This document shows positions 1 to 8,356 of a DNA stretch of 64,000 nt, piece after piece. The notes under the pieces were generated by a model. That model saw only the letters and a list, made by a program, of their open reading frames with translations, made no database searches and was not told the origin of the DNA. The translations under genes were made by a program, and so were the position numbers. Location of the stretch: NCBI GenBank assembly GCA_002707025.1, contig PALG01000029.1, positions 62,001 to 126,000 of the forward strand. Reading direction: 5' to 3'. This DNA is from Flavobacteriaceae bacterium. Its GTDB lineage: Bacteria > Bacteroidota > Bacteroidia > Flavobacteriales > Flavobacteriaceae. Every line of letters starts with the position of its first letter. Positions within the stretch are counted from its first letter, which is position 1.

Positions 1-1
1 C

Positions 2-1075
2 TCGATTGAAGACCTACGGCAGGCTTTGGATGCTGCCGTACACCGCCAATTAATGAGTGACGTTCCCTATGGGGTGTTACTTTCCGGCGGACTCGATAGT
101 TCGATTACTTCTGCCTTGGCCAAAAAATATGCCGATAAGCGTATTGAAAGTGGCGATGTGGAAAATGCGTGGTACCCCCGCCTCCACTCCTTTGCCATTG
201 GGCTGGAAGGCTCACCCGATTTGGCCGCAGCGCAAAAAGTGGCCGACCATTTAGGGACCGTTCACCACGAAATCCATTTTACCATTCAGGAAGGGGTTGA
301 TGCCTTGCGCGATGTCATTTATCATGTGGAGACCTACGACATTACCACCATCCGTGCCTCGACGCCCATGTTCCTTTTGGCCCGTGCCATCAAGGCGATG
401 GGGATTAAAATGGTGCTTTCGGGCGAAGGAGCCGATGAGATTTTTGGAGGATACCTCTACTTCCACAAAGCACCTTCAGCAAAAGACTTCCACGAAGAAA
501 ACGTTCGCAAGCTGGACAAACTCCACATGTACGATTGCCTAAGAGCCAACAAGAGTTTGGCTTCTTGGGGCATTGAAGGTCGTGTGCCTTTCCTGGATAA
601 GGAATTTATGGATGTCGCCATGCGATTGAACCCCAAAGACAAGATGATCCTGGCCGGACAAAGCAGTTCTATGGATAAGCAGGCCATGGAAAAATGGGTG
701 TTACGGGAAGCTTTTGGCGATAAGTTGCCCCAAAGCGTAGCTTGGCGACAAAAGGAACAGTTTAGTGATGGCGTGGGCTATAGCTGGATCGATACCCTAA
801 AGGAATTAGTGAATAGCGAGGTAACCGACGAGCAATTGGCCAATGCAAAGTTTCGTTTCCCGATACAGACCCCTACCAGTAAGGAAGAGTTTTACTACCG
901 CACCATTTTTGAAGAGCACTTCCCTAGCGATGCTGCTGCCCTAACCGTCCCTAGTGTTCCCAGTGTGGCCTGTAGTAGCGCCGTCGCATTGGAATGGGAC
1001 GAAAGCTTTAAAAACAGGAACGACCCCAGTGGACGTGCGGTTAAGAATGTCCATACCGAAGCATACGAAAAGTAA
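2..1075 (+). CDS. asnB: Asparagine synthetase B, C-terminal part (cut by left edge)
   Basis: The product is the synthetase half of glutamine-dependent asparagine synthetase, which adenylates aspartate and transfers ammonia to make asparagine in the cytoplasm. The reading frame is open from base 2, so the gene starts outside the window and the N-terminal glutaminase domain is missing. The PP-loop motif SGGLDSS lies about 27 codons in, and the LSGEGADEIFGGY motif follows; both are standard for the family. The C-terminus, with EGRVPFLDKEF and a final segment rich in Ser, Val and Ala, fits class B synthetases. The TTG at base 26 is an internal Leu codon, not a start. A hairpin just after the stop probably ends transcription. 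Identification is secure; only the N-terminus is unseen. Confidence 0.96.
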   Translation, partial: SIEDLRQALDAAVHRQLMSDVPYGVLLSGGLDSSITSALAKKYADKRIESGDVENAWYPRLHSFAIGLEGSPDLAAAQKVADHLGTVHHEIHFTIQEGVDALRDVIYHVETYDITTIRASTPMFLLARAIKAMGIKMVLSGEGADEIFGGYLYFHKAPSAKDFHEENVRKLDKLHMYDCLRANKSLASWGIEGRVPFLDKEFMDVAMRLNPKDKMILAGQSSSMDKQAMEKWVLREAFGDKLPQSVAWRQKEQFSDGVGYSWIDTLKELVNSEVTDEQLANAKFRFPIQTPTSKEEFYYRTIFEEHFPSDAAALTVPSVPSVACSSAVALEWDESFKNRNDPSGRAVKNVHTEAYEK

Positions 1076-1080
1076 TTGAA

Positions 1081-1107
1081 AAAGTGTAGGCTATCGTCTA
1101 CACTTTT
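1081..1107 (+). terminator. Rho-independent-like terminator after asnB
   Basis: A perfect 9-bp stem (AAAGTGTAG at 1081-1089 and CTACACTTT at 1098-1106) with an 8-nt loop begins five bases after the asnB stop and ends in a short T run. It occupies the bases before an ATG at 1108, which argues that the next gene starts at the later ATG at 1135. Confidence 0.7.
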
Positions 1108-1134
1108 ATGTTTCTTTGCAGGAAATTACCAATT

Positions 1135-2262
1135 ATGATTCGAAGAATTTCCCTGTTTTTTATTCTGTTAACTGTCCTAGCTTGTAATCAAGAGGATGAT
1201 CAAAACCCAACCGATACATCGGAAGACCCTACACCTACTCCTAATTTACAAAAGGATGTCGTGGTATATGCCGAAATAGAACCTATTGGGGATACTTTTC
1301 GATATGCCATCGCCAAAGACACGTATGCAGTGACTAGTGTGAACCTGGATCAAGAGTTTGATGTAGATTTCAATGATTATAAAGGCGTTTATGAGAATCG
1401 TTTCGGATTTTTCTTTAAACCCACGGGAGCTAGTATGATCGCTTGGAAAGACCATCTCACGACCGGTGAAATTACTTCTTTTCAAGATTTTTGTGAAACC
1501 GAGGGTTCCTTAGTGAATTCGATGGTAGGTTCCGATACCAAAGTGGCAAACTTCCATGTGCTAAACGCCAGTAGCAATGGCTTAGAGGGTATGGAAGTAA
1601 CCATCAACAGTTTTACAGGGGATTGTGGCATTCTTATACTACCAGAATACTATTACTTTAAGGGTGGAATTATTAACGAAGGGTATTTATATGCGCTATT
1701 TACCAAACAAAGCTTCGACGGATTGTATCTTTCCAAAATCAACCTCACGACCTATGAATTGGAGCATACCCTAGTGTTTCAAGAAGATAGAAGGTTGTAC
1801 TTCCATGAAGGAAAATTATATACCTATACCTATGAGGAACAAGTGATCTACCATGCTACCAACTTTCAGCTATTGGAAAGCGGGCCCAATCCTTTTCCCA
1901 TGCTAGCTACTGGAACAGGTTTTTTGGATCCTCAAATATCGGGCAACCAAATCCTATTGAACCGATATGAAATGCAACCCAATCCCAATTCGGGATGGCC
2001 CATGGTACTCGATAGGGATAACGGAAGCATCTTGTCTGGCGAATTCTTAGGGTTCACGGTCAACGAAAACCTTCAAGCATTGGAAGGCTATGAAAGTGTT
2101 TCCGTAGGAGCTTCCGCAGGTAATTTATCCACTGGTTTAGCGGTATTTGGTTTTACCGATAGTATGGATCACTCCGGAATTGTCTATACAAACATGGAGG
2201 GAGACCTTTTAAAGGTAGTGGACTTACCTGCCGTACCGAAGGAATTATTTATCCTAGACTAA
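1135..2262 (+). CDS. Predicted outer-membrane lipoprotein, unknown function
   Basis: The product (375 aa) begins with a lipoprotein signal: basic RR, a hydrophobic stretch, then the lipobox LTVLAC with Cys at about residue 17. A low-complexity Asp/Thr/Pro linker follows, as is common behind flavobacterial lipobox cysteines. The remainder is predicted beta-rich, with repeated short aromatic strands and no motif I recognise. I chose the ATG at 1135 over 1108 because it places the signal peptide at the N-terminus and because 1081-1107 is taken by the asnB terminator. The long gap before the next gene and the upstream terminator suggest a single-gene transcript. The function is unknown; a propeller-like fold is possible from length and strand pattern only. 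Confidence 0.8.
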   Translation: MIRRISLFFILLTVLACNQEDDQNPTDTSEDPTPTPNLQKDVVVYAEIEPIGDTFRYAIAKDTYAVTSVNLDQEFDVDFNDYKGVYENRFGFFFKPTGASMIAWKDHLTTGEITSFQDFCETEGSLVNSMVGSDTKVANFHVLNASSNGLEGMEVTINSFTGDCGILILPEYYYFKGGIINEGYLYALFTKQSFDGLYLSKINLTTYELEHTLVFQEDRRLYFHEGKLYTYTYEEQVIYHATNFQLLESGPNPFPMLATGTGFLDPQISGNQILLNRYEMQPNPNSGWPMVLDRDNGSILSGEFLGFTVNENLQALEGYESVSVGASAGNLSTGLAVFGFTDSMDHSGIVYTNMEGDLLKVVDLPAVPKELFILD

Positions 2263-2320
2263 AATTCTGTTAACCGAATTTTAAAATATTAGAAAACCGC
2301 TGTTAAAGACCGTTAAGCCC

Positions 2321-2352
2321 TTTGACATTGGGCAGGCTTCTTCGTATTTTTA
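2321..2352 (+). promoter_or_regulatory. Bacteroidota-type promoter for the NAD(P)-binding gene
   Basis: TTTG at 2321-2324 and TATTTTTA at 2345-2352 are separated by 20 bp, matching the -33/-7 layout of Bacteroidota sigma-70 promoters (TTTG and TAnnTTTG) except for the last base. The start codon at 2356 lies only 3 bp after the -7 box, so the mRNA would have almost no leader. Confidence 0.5.
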
Positions 2353-2355
2353 AGT

Positions 2356-2994
2356 ATGGAAAAAGTATTAGTAGCCGGCGCAACAGGCGCCACCGGACAA
2401 AAAGTAATCAACTTATTAAAAAACTCCAACACTTACCAACCCGTGGCGATGGTACGGAACCCTGGGCAGAAAACACAGTTTGAAAGCGAAGGCATTAAAA
2501 CCGTGGAAGGCGATCTTGCGAAAGATGTGTCCCATACCACTGAAGGAATTGACAAAGTGATATTCGCAGCAGGATCGAAAGGAAAGGATTTGCACAATGT
2601 AGATCAGGAAGGGGCCAAACGATTGATTGATGCGGCAAAGAAGCATCGTGTACAGAAATTTGTGATGTTAAGTGCCATGGGCGTGCAACACCCAGAGCAA
2701 CATCCTGAATTAAAAGACTACCTGCAAGCCAAGCAGAACGCCGACCAATACTTAGACATTAGCGGACTTACCTTTAGCATTGTGCGTCCAGGAGCGTTAA
2801 CCGATGACGAAGGGATTGGCAGGGTAAAGTTACAGGAACAACTCAACGAACAAGGGCAGATTCCCCGTTGGGATGTGGCACATACCTTAGTACAAAGCCT
2901 ACAAACTGACGCTGCTAAAAATCAGGCGTTCGAAGTACTCACCGGCGAAACCCCTATCGCTGAAGCCGTACAGGAATTTCAAGTATTGTCGTAG
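2356..2994 (+). CDS. NAD(P)-binding atypical short-chain dehydrogenase (NmrA/YwnB-like)
   Basis: This 212-aa cytoplasmic protein has an N-terminal Rossmann dinucleotide-binding loop (LVAGATGATGQKV, residues 4-16). It continues with the VRNP and VEGDL segments and the LSAMGVQHPEQ segment typical of the atypical SDR group that includes YwnB/YhfK and flavin-reductase-like proteins. These proteins bind NAD(P)H, and many have no defined substrate. It lacks a clear YxxxK dyad, as is usual for this group. The gene stands alone, preceded by a close-spaced promoter and followed by a strong bidirectional terminator. The specific substrate cannot be assigned from sequence. Confidence 0.85.
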   Translation: MEKVLVAGATGATGQKVINLLKNSNTYQPVAMVRNPGQKTQFESEGIKTVEGDLAKDVSHTTEGIDKVIFAAGSKGKDLHNVDQEGAKRLIDAAKKHRVQKFVMLSAMGVQHPEQHPELKDYLQAKQNADQYLDISGLTFSIVRPGALTDDEGIGRVKLQEQLNEQGQIPRWDVAHTLVQSLQTDAAKNQAFEVLTGETPIAEAVQEFQVLS

Positions 2995-3011
2995 AAGAGG
3001 GTTGTGATAAC

Positions 3012-3043
3012 AAAAAAAAAGCAGCGAGAGCTGCTTTTTTTTT
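3012..3043. terminator. Bidirectional intrinsic terminator
   Basis: A9-GCAGC-GAGA-GCTGC-T9: a GC stem (3021-3025 with 3030-3034) closed by a GNRA-type tetraloop and flanked by nine A on one side and nine T on the other. It sits between convergent genes ending at 2994 and 3059 and can serve both strands. Confidence 0.9.
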
Positions 3044-3058
3044 ATTATAAAATATATT

Positions 3059-3706
3059 TTAAAATCCCTTTAGATACCACTTGTCCATTCTTTTTATCAA
3101 ATGGATGGTCTCTAACCTACTGGTACTTGGCCCAAAAGCGATTTCCACATTTGCAGACTCACCTTGAATGATAGGCTCACCTATGATTCTACCATTCTCA
3201 AAGTTTTGAATAAATTGTAGCTGTATTTCTGAAGGTTGCATTTCAACCAAACATACTGACTTGGCATCTGCATCATGCTCCCCATAAGGATCACACAAAT
3301 TCCTTAATTTATTAAATTCTCTGGTTTTAGCTGCTTGAAAAATATAGTTTATCAGGCCTTCTGGCGTATCTTGAAAATCGAATGTTTCCCTTAAATTTGT
3401 AAGAGCAATTTCTTCTTCAACTTTAGAAATATATTGGGTAAGTTCCCCTATAATTTTATTTTGGGCTTGTAGCTGTTCCGCTTTTGTGGAAGAAGATCTG
3501 CCAAATTGAAATTCCTTTATTTGATTGAGCTCCCTTTTTTCTAAATTCAGTTGTTCCTTTAGCTCCTCCAAATGATTGGTAAGATCGGTTTTTAACCTTG
3601 ACTTCCCTACTTCTACTTTTTGTAGATGTAATTGTTCTTGTTCTTTGCTATTTCCACATGAAAGGGTTATTGCAATAAGTAAAATGATTGAGTAATTTAT
3701 TTTCAT
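3059..3706 (-). CDS. Coiled-coil lipoprotein, unknown function
   Basis: The product (215 aa) has a lipoprotein signal ending in the lipobox TLSC (Cys17). Residues 20-100 are rich in Leu, Glu, Lys and Gln with heptad-like spacing, consistent with a long coiled coil. The C-terminal ~100 residues contain a compact alpha+beta segment ending in KRMDKWYLKGF, reminiscent of DUF4878/NTF2-like lipoprotein domains, but I cannot confirm that. The gene lies directly downstream (same strand) of the attC-like palindrome at 3731-3868, with its ATG about 28 bases from the palindrome's outer core, the place a following cassette would occupy. The function is unknown. Confidence 0.78.
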   Translation of the reverse strand: MKINYSIILLIAITLSCGNSKEQEQLHLQKVEVGKSRLKTDLTNHLEELKEQLNLEKRELNQIKEFQFGRSSSTKAEQLQAQNKIIGELTQYISKVEEEIALTNLRETFDFQDTPEGLINYIFQAAKTREFNKLRNLCDPYGEHDADAKSVCLVEMQPSEIQLQFIQNFENGRIIGEPIIQGESANVEIAFGPSTSRLETIHLIKRMDKWYLKGF

Positions 3707-3730
3707 AAAATGATTTGATTAAATAAGTTT

Positions 3731-3868
3731 GGTAACGGTCTCGTATAACCGTCAGTTACGGTTTTAAAGTTAATGATTTTCGGTTAAGCACTGACGTTAG
3801 CAATTCCGAGTGGATTCGGACACAGTCGAATCCGCCGTAATTGCGGTTATACATTGTTGTAGCCAGTT
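3731..3868 (-). repeat. attC-like imperfect palindrome, copy 1
   Basis: The arms GTATAACCG (3743-3751) and CGGTTATAC (3844-3852) are perfect complements. The inner arms CAGTTACGG (3753-3761) and CCGTAATTG (3835-3843) pair at 8 of 9 positions, leaving a one-base bulge (T3752). The outer ends carry AAC and GTT cores. The middle is variable and holds a smaller hairpin (GGATTCG/CGAATCC). The left arm AACGGTCTCGTATAAC and the inner TTTAAAGTTAATGATTTT recur in copy 2 at 11930. The layout of nested stems, bulge and terminal AAC/GTT resembles integron attC sites, although the cores do not match the classical RYYYAAC/GTTRRRY exactly. It lies downstream of the GIY-YIG gene. Confidence 0.6.
3856..3865. 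repeat. Module-1 inverted repeat, gene 3' side
   Basis: GTTGTAGCCA here is the exact reverse complement of TGGCTACAAC at 4646-4655 on the other side of the GIY-YIG gene. The pair is specific to this module; the second module has a different pair. In integrons the two ends of one cassette are complementary in just this way. Confidence 0.7.
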
Positions 3869-3870
3869 TT

Positions 3871-4635
3871 TTATTTCATTTTTGCTTTTATTTCCAGTAA
3901 GTCAGATATTCCCAAATTAAACCATTCTCCACGAATTCTTTTCTCATTAAATTCATTATGTAAATCTTTTTCAGTCGATTTTGGTGAATTCCACATTGCA
4001 ATAATTTCAGTTTCTGGGTCTTCTCCTTGAAGAGTTTTCTCTCTTGCTTTTGGTTTTATACTTCGACCAATTTTAGTGTAACCATTTCTCGGATTAAACA
4101 TTAGATAGATTTTATTACCATTTTCCATTGATACACTTTCATTGTCTGTTGAAAAAATATGTTTAAAAGCTTCTTTTTTGTTTACGAATGGCACGTAATC
4201 AATTCCGACTTTGTTTTTAACAATTAAAGTTCCGCTTTTGTCCGCAATTTCATTTCCATAAGTGAACCGATTGAGTTTTTCTAACATTGTTCTTGTATGA
4301 TTTTGAAACGTATTAAAGGTTTCAATTAAATCGGTGTCTTTTGGGTATTCTTGATTTATAACTTTCGCAAAACCAAGAGTGAAATCATTTCGTTTTTTGT
4401 CATTTATTTTAAATCTACACACCAAACCACTTAATTCAGTTCTATTGTTGATATAAAACAAGAGATAGTTGTTGTCGGTTTTATCATCTAAAAGCCAAAT
4501 TCCGTAACAATGCTTATTTAATCCAGTCAATACATTGTTTATAGGTCCATTATCAGATTTATTCATTTGAAAAATATCTGTTTCAGACAAATACTGACAA
4601 TTTTCGGTTATAAATTTTTGAATGGTATTCTGCAT
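3871..4635 (-). CDS. GIY-YIG (T5orf172/MUG113-like) nuclease-domain protein
   Basis: The product (254 aa) is cytoplasmic, with no signal peptide. The last ~75 residues (KIYLMFNPRNGYTKIGRS, then KAREKTLQ and RGEWFNL) match the GIY-YIG-type fold of the T5orf172/MUG113 group, found in phage and mobile-element proteins and thought to cleave or bind DNA. The N-terminal ~170 residues have no family I recognise. The gene is visibly more AT-rich than neighbouring housekeeping genes. It sits in a bounded module: a 10-bp inverted repeat hugs the gene, an attC-like palindrome follows it, and a repeat shared with the VCBS module precedes it. This context suggests acquisition as a cassette. Whether it acts in defence or in mobility is not shown by the sequence. 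Confidence 0.75.
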   Translation of the reverse strand: MQNTIQKFITENCQYLSETDIFQMNKSDNGPINNVLTGLNKHCYGIWLLDDKTDNNYLLFYINNRTELSGLVCRFKINDKKRNDFTLGFAKVINQEYPKDTDLIETFNTFQNHTRTMLEKLNRFTYGNEIADKSGTLIVKNKVGIDYVPFVNKKEAFKHIFSTDNESVSMENGNKIYLMFNPRNGYTKIGRSIKPKAREKTLQGEDPETEIIAMWNSPKSTEKDLHNEFNEKRIRGEWFNLGISDLLEIKAKMK

Positions 4636-4645
4636 TTTTTCAAAT

Positions 4646-4655
4646 TGGCTACAAC
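4646..4655. repeat. Module-1 inverted repeat, gene 5' side
   Basis: TGGCTACAAC, exact reverse complement of 3856-3865. Its AAC end abuts the shared repeat that begins at 4653, so it marks the boundary between module-specific and shared sequence. Confidence 0.7.
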
Positions 4656-4760
4656 TCGTATTAAGATATATTATCTACTCGATATTCCAAAAAAGGATAT
4701 CCCTATCAACAGTAATGAATAAGTTTAGGTGAAGTTTTTTGTGGGGATGGGTAAATATAG
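4653..4760 (-). repeat. Shared module-boundary repeat, copy 1
   Basis: This ~108-bp stretch aligns end to end with 13458-13567. Shared blocks in the same order are AACTCGTATTA, CTACTCGATAT, AGGATA and TTTTTGTGGGGA followed by TGGG and AAA-ATAG. In both places it lies directly upstream of a minus-strand module gene. Read on the minus strand it ends in AATACGAGTT, similar to the outer arm of the palindromes (ATACGAGACCGTT). It may be the target or a partner site into which modules insert. Confidence 0.7.
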
Positions 4761-4780
4761 TAAAAATCCAATTATCAATA

Positions 4781-4798
4781 CTTACGGGTTTCCGTAAG
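4781..4798. promoter_or_regulatory. Perfect 7-bp palindrome CTTACGG-GTTT-CCGTAAG
   Basis: A perfect inverted repeat (CTTACGG 4781-4787, CCGTAAG 4792-4798) with a 4-nt spacer lies between the shared repeat and the DinB gene end. It could be a regulator binding site or a hairpin. No adjacent start codon shows which gene it would serve. The remainder of 4799-4960 shows nothing I can support. Confidence 0.35.
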
Positions 4799-4960
4799 GG
4801 AGGATTGGGGATGGTTAAAATAGCCATGAATTCTTACTTTAGATTTCCTTTTAAGGGAACGATCTTAGTGGAAATGCTATTACAACTTCCTTATTTCGGA
4901 ACCTAATGAGAAAAATCAAACGGATGGAACAAATAGCGGCATTGATGATACACCCTAGCG

Positions 4961-5503
4961 TTATTGGTATAAGACATATCTCGGGGGTTGCAATCCCTTC
5001 AGCCGTAAAGAGACGAGCATTTGCGCCCGATGGTGCGTAATATGGTCTGCCAGCAATAATAGAATTTGTCGTTTTGTTCTATCCGCTCCAAAATAGTCCA
5101 AGCGTTCCCCGAGCCGGGCGGTATCAAACTGGTTAATAAAAGCAATGGTATGGCGAAAGGTCTCATCTACTTTAACCATCATTTCTGCTTTCGTTTTCTT
5201 TTCCACTTGAAGTTCGATATCGGTATTCCAATCTCGAGCCGCTCGTTCTCCCATCAACGATTGGCTGTGCCAATCCATGGCCCAAGCAATATGCATTAAA
5301 TGCTCTGCAAAACTCATGGATGCTGGCGTGGCCTTGTAATGATAAGACTCCTCGGGCATCATTTCTGCTACAAGGAGTAAGTATTTTCTGGAATTTTCCA
5401 ATCGTTCCAAATATTCTTGGACAAAGGTACTTTCCTGGGCTACTGCAGCGGTAGTCCCAAATGAAACCCATAAAAGCAATAGGTGGAATAGCGTTTTTTT
5501 CAT
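4961..5503 (-). CDS. Exported DinB-family protein
   Basis: The product (180 aa) has a cleavable signal peptide (hydrophobic LLLLWVSF, then AVAQ) and a four-helix DinB-like domain. Candidate metal-ligand histidines occur in the usual order: SFAEHLMHIAW near residue 65, then DHITHHRAQM near 155. DinB-fold proteins include metal-dependent thiol transferases; an exported member is common in Bacteroidota but has no established substrate. The gene appears to be a single transcription unit. A second, cytoplasmic DinB-type gene occurs at 61448. Function within the fold is not determined. Confidence 0.82.
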   Translation of the reverse strand: MKKTLFHLLLLWVSFGTTAAVAQESTFVQEYLERLENSRKYLLLVAEMMPEESYHYKATPASMSFAEHLMHIAWAMDWHSQSLMGERAARDWNTDIELQVEKKTKAEMMVKVDETFRHTIAFINQFDTARLGERLDYFGADRTKRQILLLLADHITHHRAQMLVSLRLKGLQPPRYVLYQ

Positions 5504-5640
5504 AAAAAGCTAATTTTTAGGAACACCTCGTTGGCAGCCCTTAGCTTTTAAAAATAGTAAAAACTTTTCAATGCTAAAACTGAAGGTACAAGGATCTTCC
5601 CAGCTACAATGTATCGTAAAACCGAGGATACTGGTCAAAT

Positions 5641-6471
5641 CTAGTGGGTCCCTATTTTCAAGGAAGTCATGGTTAAGGAACCGGCCACAGGTTTGTCGTT
5701 GAATAGGCTAAGGGGTTCGTTTTCTTCTTTTAGCGCTAAGGCATAAAGCAAGGGCAGATAATGTTCGGGAGTAGGAATGGCCAAATTGAAAGCTGTTCCT
5801 TGCGATTTGAAATCGATTAAAGGCTGATGGTCGCCACTTAAAATATACTGCTTCATCTTTTCATTGGCTTCATGGGCCCACTCAAAAGCAAATGCATCGT
5901 TGAGTCGTTCCCAGGCAACCCTACGTAAATTGTGAACCATATTCCCACTTCCAATAATTAAGACCCCTTTCTCACGTAGTTGATGGATCTGTTGGGCCAG
6001 TTCGTAATGGTAACGTGGGGGTTTCGAATAATCGATACTCATTTGAATCACTGGGATGTCTGCCTCAGGATACATATGCCGCACCACACTCCAGGCACCA
6101 TGGTCCAATCCCCATTTATCATCCAAACCTACTTGGGTCGCGGTAATAAGTTGCTGTGTTTCCTTGGCAAGCTCGGGACTTCCCGGTGCGGGATACTGCA
6201 CGTCGAACAAAGCTTGTGGAAATCCGCCGAAATCGTGAATGGTCCTTGGGTTTTGCATGGCCGTTACATAGGTACCGTGTGTTTCCCAATGGGCTGAAAT
6301 ACAAAGAATGGCATTCGGTTTTTGAATTTCCCGACCCACCTTTCGGAAGCCTTGTACAAACTCATTTTCTTCTATGGCATTCATGGGGCTTCCATGTCCC
6401 AAGAACAATACAGGCATTTTGCCTGTATTACTCATTTGGGAAGTCATTTTATCTAAATCTTTTAAATTCAT
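5641..6471 (-). CDS. ygiD: 4,5-DOPA extradiol dioxygenase-like (YgiD family)
   Basis: The product (276 aa) belongs to the LigB-type class III extradiol dioxygenases, Fe(II) or Zn(II) enzymes that open aromatic catechol rings; E. coli YgiD acts on L-DOPA in vitro. Visible hallmarks are the N-terminal LFLGHGSPMNAIEEN with the metal-binding His, SAHWETHG near residue 65, the LDHGAWSV motif near 125, and GSGNMVHNLR near 180. Family proteins start with MNLxDL, so I place the start at the ATG at 6471, not 6492. A TACTTTTA element near 6508 could be its -7 box. The physiological substrate is unknown. Confidence 0.9.
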   Translation of the reverse strand: MNLKDLDKMTSQMSNTGKMPVLFLGHGSPMNAIEENEFVQGFRKVGREIQKPNAILCISAHWETHGTYVTAMQNPRTIHDFGGFPQALFDVQYPAPGSPELAKETQQLITATQVGLDDKWGLDHGAWSVVRHMYPEADIPVIQMSIDYSKPPRYHYELAQQIHQLREKGVLIIGSGNMVHNLRRVAWERLNDAFAFEWAHEANEKMKQYILSGDHQPLIDFKSQGTAFNLAIPTPEHYLPLLYALALKEENEPLSLFNDKPVAGSLTMTSLKIGTH

Positions 6472-6571
6472 ATTACAACTTAATAAGGGCAAAGCAGCCC
6501 ACGATTTTAAAAGTAGATCAACTTTTTGAAATAGTAACTTTTTTATAGACTGAAATTACGAAAACCCCTAT

Positions 6572-8263
6572 TTATTTGACGATAGCCTTTATGCTATATT
6601 GTCCTTGAGAGGAGGTCAACCGAATAAAATACACCCCTGAAGCCAAAGGGTTCCCATCTTTATCGGTTCCAGACCAAGGTACAGTAGTTGTTAGGTTAGC
6701 TTGTCCATCTAGTAGTTTAGAAACCCGTTTTCCATAGATATCAAAAACTTCTAATTTTACATCCATGGTTTCATTTAACTGAAATGTAATCAAGCTTTTT
6801 TCTACTACCGGATTTGGATACATTCGGAGGGTTTGATCAAAAGAGGGGTTTTCAGCAACATTCAGGATATTTCCCGGACTTATACGGGTATAGTATACAT
6901 CTTGACCGCCCGTAAAGGTATTTGCCCAAGCAAGGTGTGCATACTCATTATCGGATACCATATCGTAATAATCCCCAATCTTTTCCTGTATGGGATATCC
7001 TATTTTAGGATCGAAAGGCTGGGAAATAGGCGTATTGGGAGACCAGCTGTCCCCTCCATCTTCAGAAAAGCAGTAATACAATACCGAAATAGAATGATTT
7101 ACTGGATCGTCCCTAGTGTCTAACCATACCACATCAATTCTCCCATTAGGCGCTACCGAAAGCGTACCAAACCATTGATAGGCTTCGTTTCCTAGATCGG
7201 TATTAAGACGGAAGCCCTGAGAAAAAGTTTGTCCGCCATCGGTACTTTTGGAAAACATGACATCGGCGGGATCTCCTAACGCATTGTTTTCAACCGTAGC
7301 CAACACATATACATTTCCTGCATGGGGTCCAGTGGAATTGTCGGTATCCACCCAAATTTGACCCAGCAATCCCCCAGGGTTGGGTCCTGAGCCAGGCAAT
7401 GACCCGCCTAAAGGCACCGATACAAAAGGATCCTCCCAAGTAACTTGAGAGTTTGGATCTTTTGCAGTGGTGGATTTTTGAACCATATAACCGAATTGAA
7501 ATCCGGCCTGGTATAGATCACCTTCTCCATCTACGGCTAAGGTTCCAAAAAGAGGGAAGTTTGGCACCACACTGCAATCTTCAAAGCTGTCTCCTCCATT
7601 AATAGAACGGGTAAAGTTTTCATTTTGGCATTCACTAAAGGCAAAGTTCCATTGCGAATAGATATGTCCGGCCCCAATGCCGTTGGTTTTGTCAATAGCC
7701 ATCCACGCTTTGTCCCCACCTCGAGCGGGTACGGGAACTCCCCAATTAGCTCCGCCATCGGTACTTTTAAATACCGCACAATTAAAATCACTGGACGTCG
7801 CGGTGTCAACCGTAAGACTATTGTAATAAAAATTCCCTTCCGCATCGAAATCGAGTACCGGATCGGAACGAAATACCCCTGGATCCAACACTCCTGGAAA
7901 GGTCCAAGTCTCACCCCCATCGGTAGAATAGCCATACCCTGCTTGTCTAAAATCGCTGGTTATGGTATTGAATTGCCGCCACCCAATGACCATTCTATTA
8001 GGATTAGTGGGATCGATGGCGATGGAAGGTTCATTGGCCGCATCGCCCACGATATTGTTTCCATTGGCATCTACATTTACCTGGCGGGTCATAATACCAT
8101 CGACATCCAAATTATAGGCAGGACTTCGCAACATGGTGGACCGATCTACTTCCACATACGGATGGTTCATAACTTCTTGGTGCCGGGTCAATAAATCAGT
8201 ATTCTGTGCAAATACGGACGCAAAGGAGGCCATACCTACCCACAACGTAAAGAGCGTTTTCAT
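6572..8263 (-). CDS. Secreted BNR/Asp-box repeat protein with T9SS sorting domain
   Basis: The product (563 aa) has an N-terminal signal peptide (ASFASVFAQ). A sialidase-like beta-propeller follows, containing several Asp boxes: YSTDGGETW, KSTDGGANW, KSTDGGQTF and FSEDGGDSW. The C-terminal ~80 residues form a T9SS type A sorting domain (YPNPVVEKS, FDIYGKRV, ASGVYFIRL, ending SIKAIVK), so the protein is probably released or anchored at the cell surface through PorSS. I do not see the catalytic Arg triad of true sialidases, so exo-sialidase activity should not be assumed; Asp-box propellers serve many glycan-binding and scaffold roles. Confidence 0.85.
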   Translation of the reverse strand: MKTLFTLWVGMASFASVFAQNTDLLTRHQEVMNHPYVEVDRSTMLRSPAYNLDVDGIMTRQVNVDANGNNIVGDAANEPSIAIDPTNPNRMVIGWRQFNTITSDFRQAGYGYSTDGGETWTFPGVLDPGVFRSDPVLDFDAEGNFYYNSLTVDTATSSDFNCAVFKSTDGGANWGVPVPARGGDKAWMAIDKTNGIGAGHIYSQWNFAFSECQNENFTRSINGGDSFEDCSVVPNFPLFGTLAVDGEGDLYQAGFQFGYMVQKSTTAKDPNSQVTWEDPFVSVPLGGSLPGSGPNPGGLLGQIWVDTDNSTGPHAGNVYVLATVENNALGDPADVMFSKSTDGGQTFSQGFRLNTDLGNEAYQWFGTLSVAPNGRIDVVWLDTRDDPVNHSISVLYYCFSEDGGDSWSPNTPISQPFDPKIGYPIQEKIGDYYDMVSDNEYAHLAWANTFTGGQDVYYTRISPGNILNVAENPSFDQTLRMYPNPVVEKSLITFQLNETMDVKLEVFDIYGKRVSKLLDGQANLTTTVPWSGTDKDGNPLASGVYFIRLTSSQGQYSIKAIVK

Positions 8264-8356
8264 AATGGAGTCTTTTGAATTGATTTTTAAGATACAACGA
8301 AAAACGATACCATAAACCTTTTAGGGGCAAGCCCTGTAGGTTTTTCTTAAAAAGGA

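Noticed and set aside
1108-1134. Earlier ATG for the lipoprotein after asnB
   Set aside because: It directly follows the asnB terminator stem and would put residues before the signal peptide.
3731-4760. Module 1 as an insertion sequence or transposon
   Set aside because: There is no transposase, the inverted repeats differ between the two modules, and no target-site duplication is seen; the cassette model fits better.
6572-8263. Calling the BNR-repeat protein a sialidase
   Set aside because: Asp boxes are present, but I see no catalytic Arg triad or Tyr/Glu pair of sialidases.
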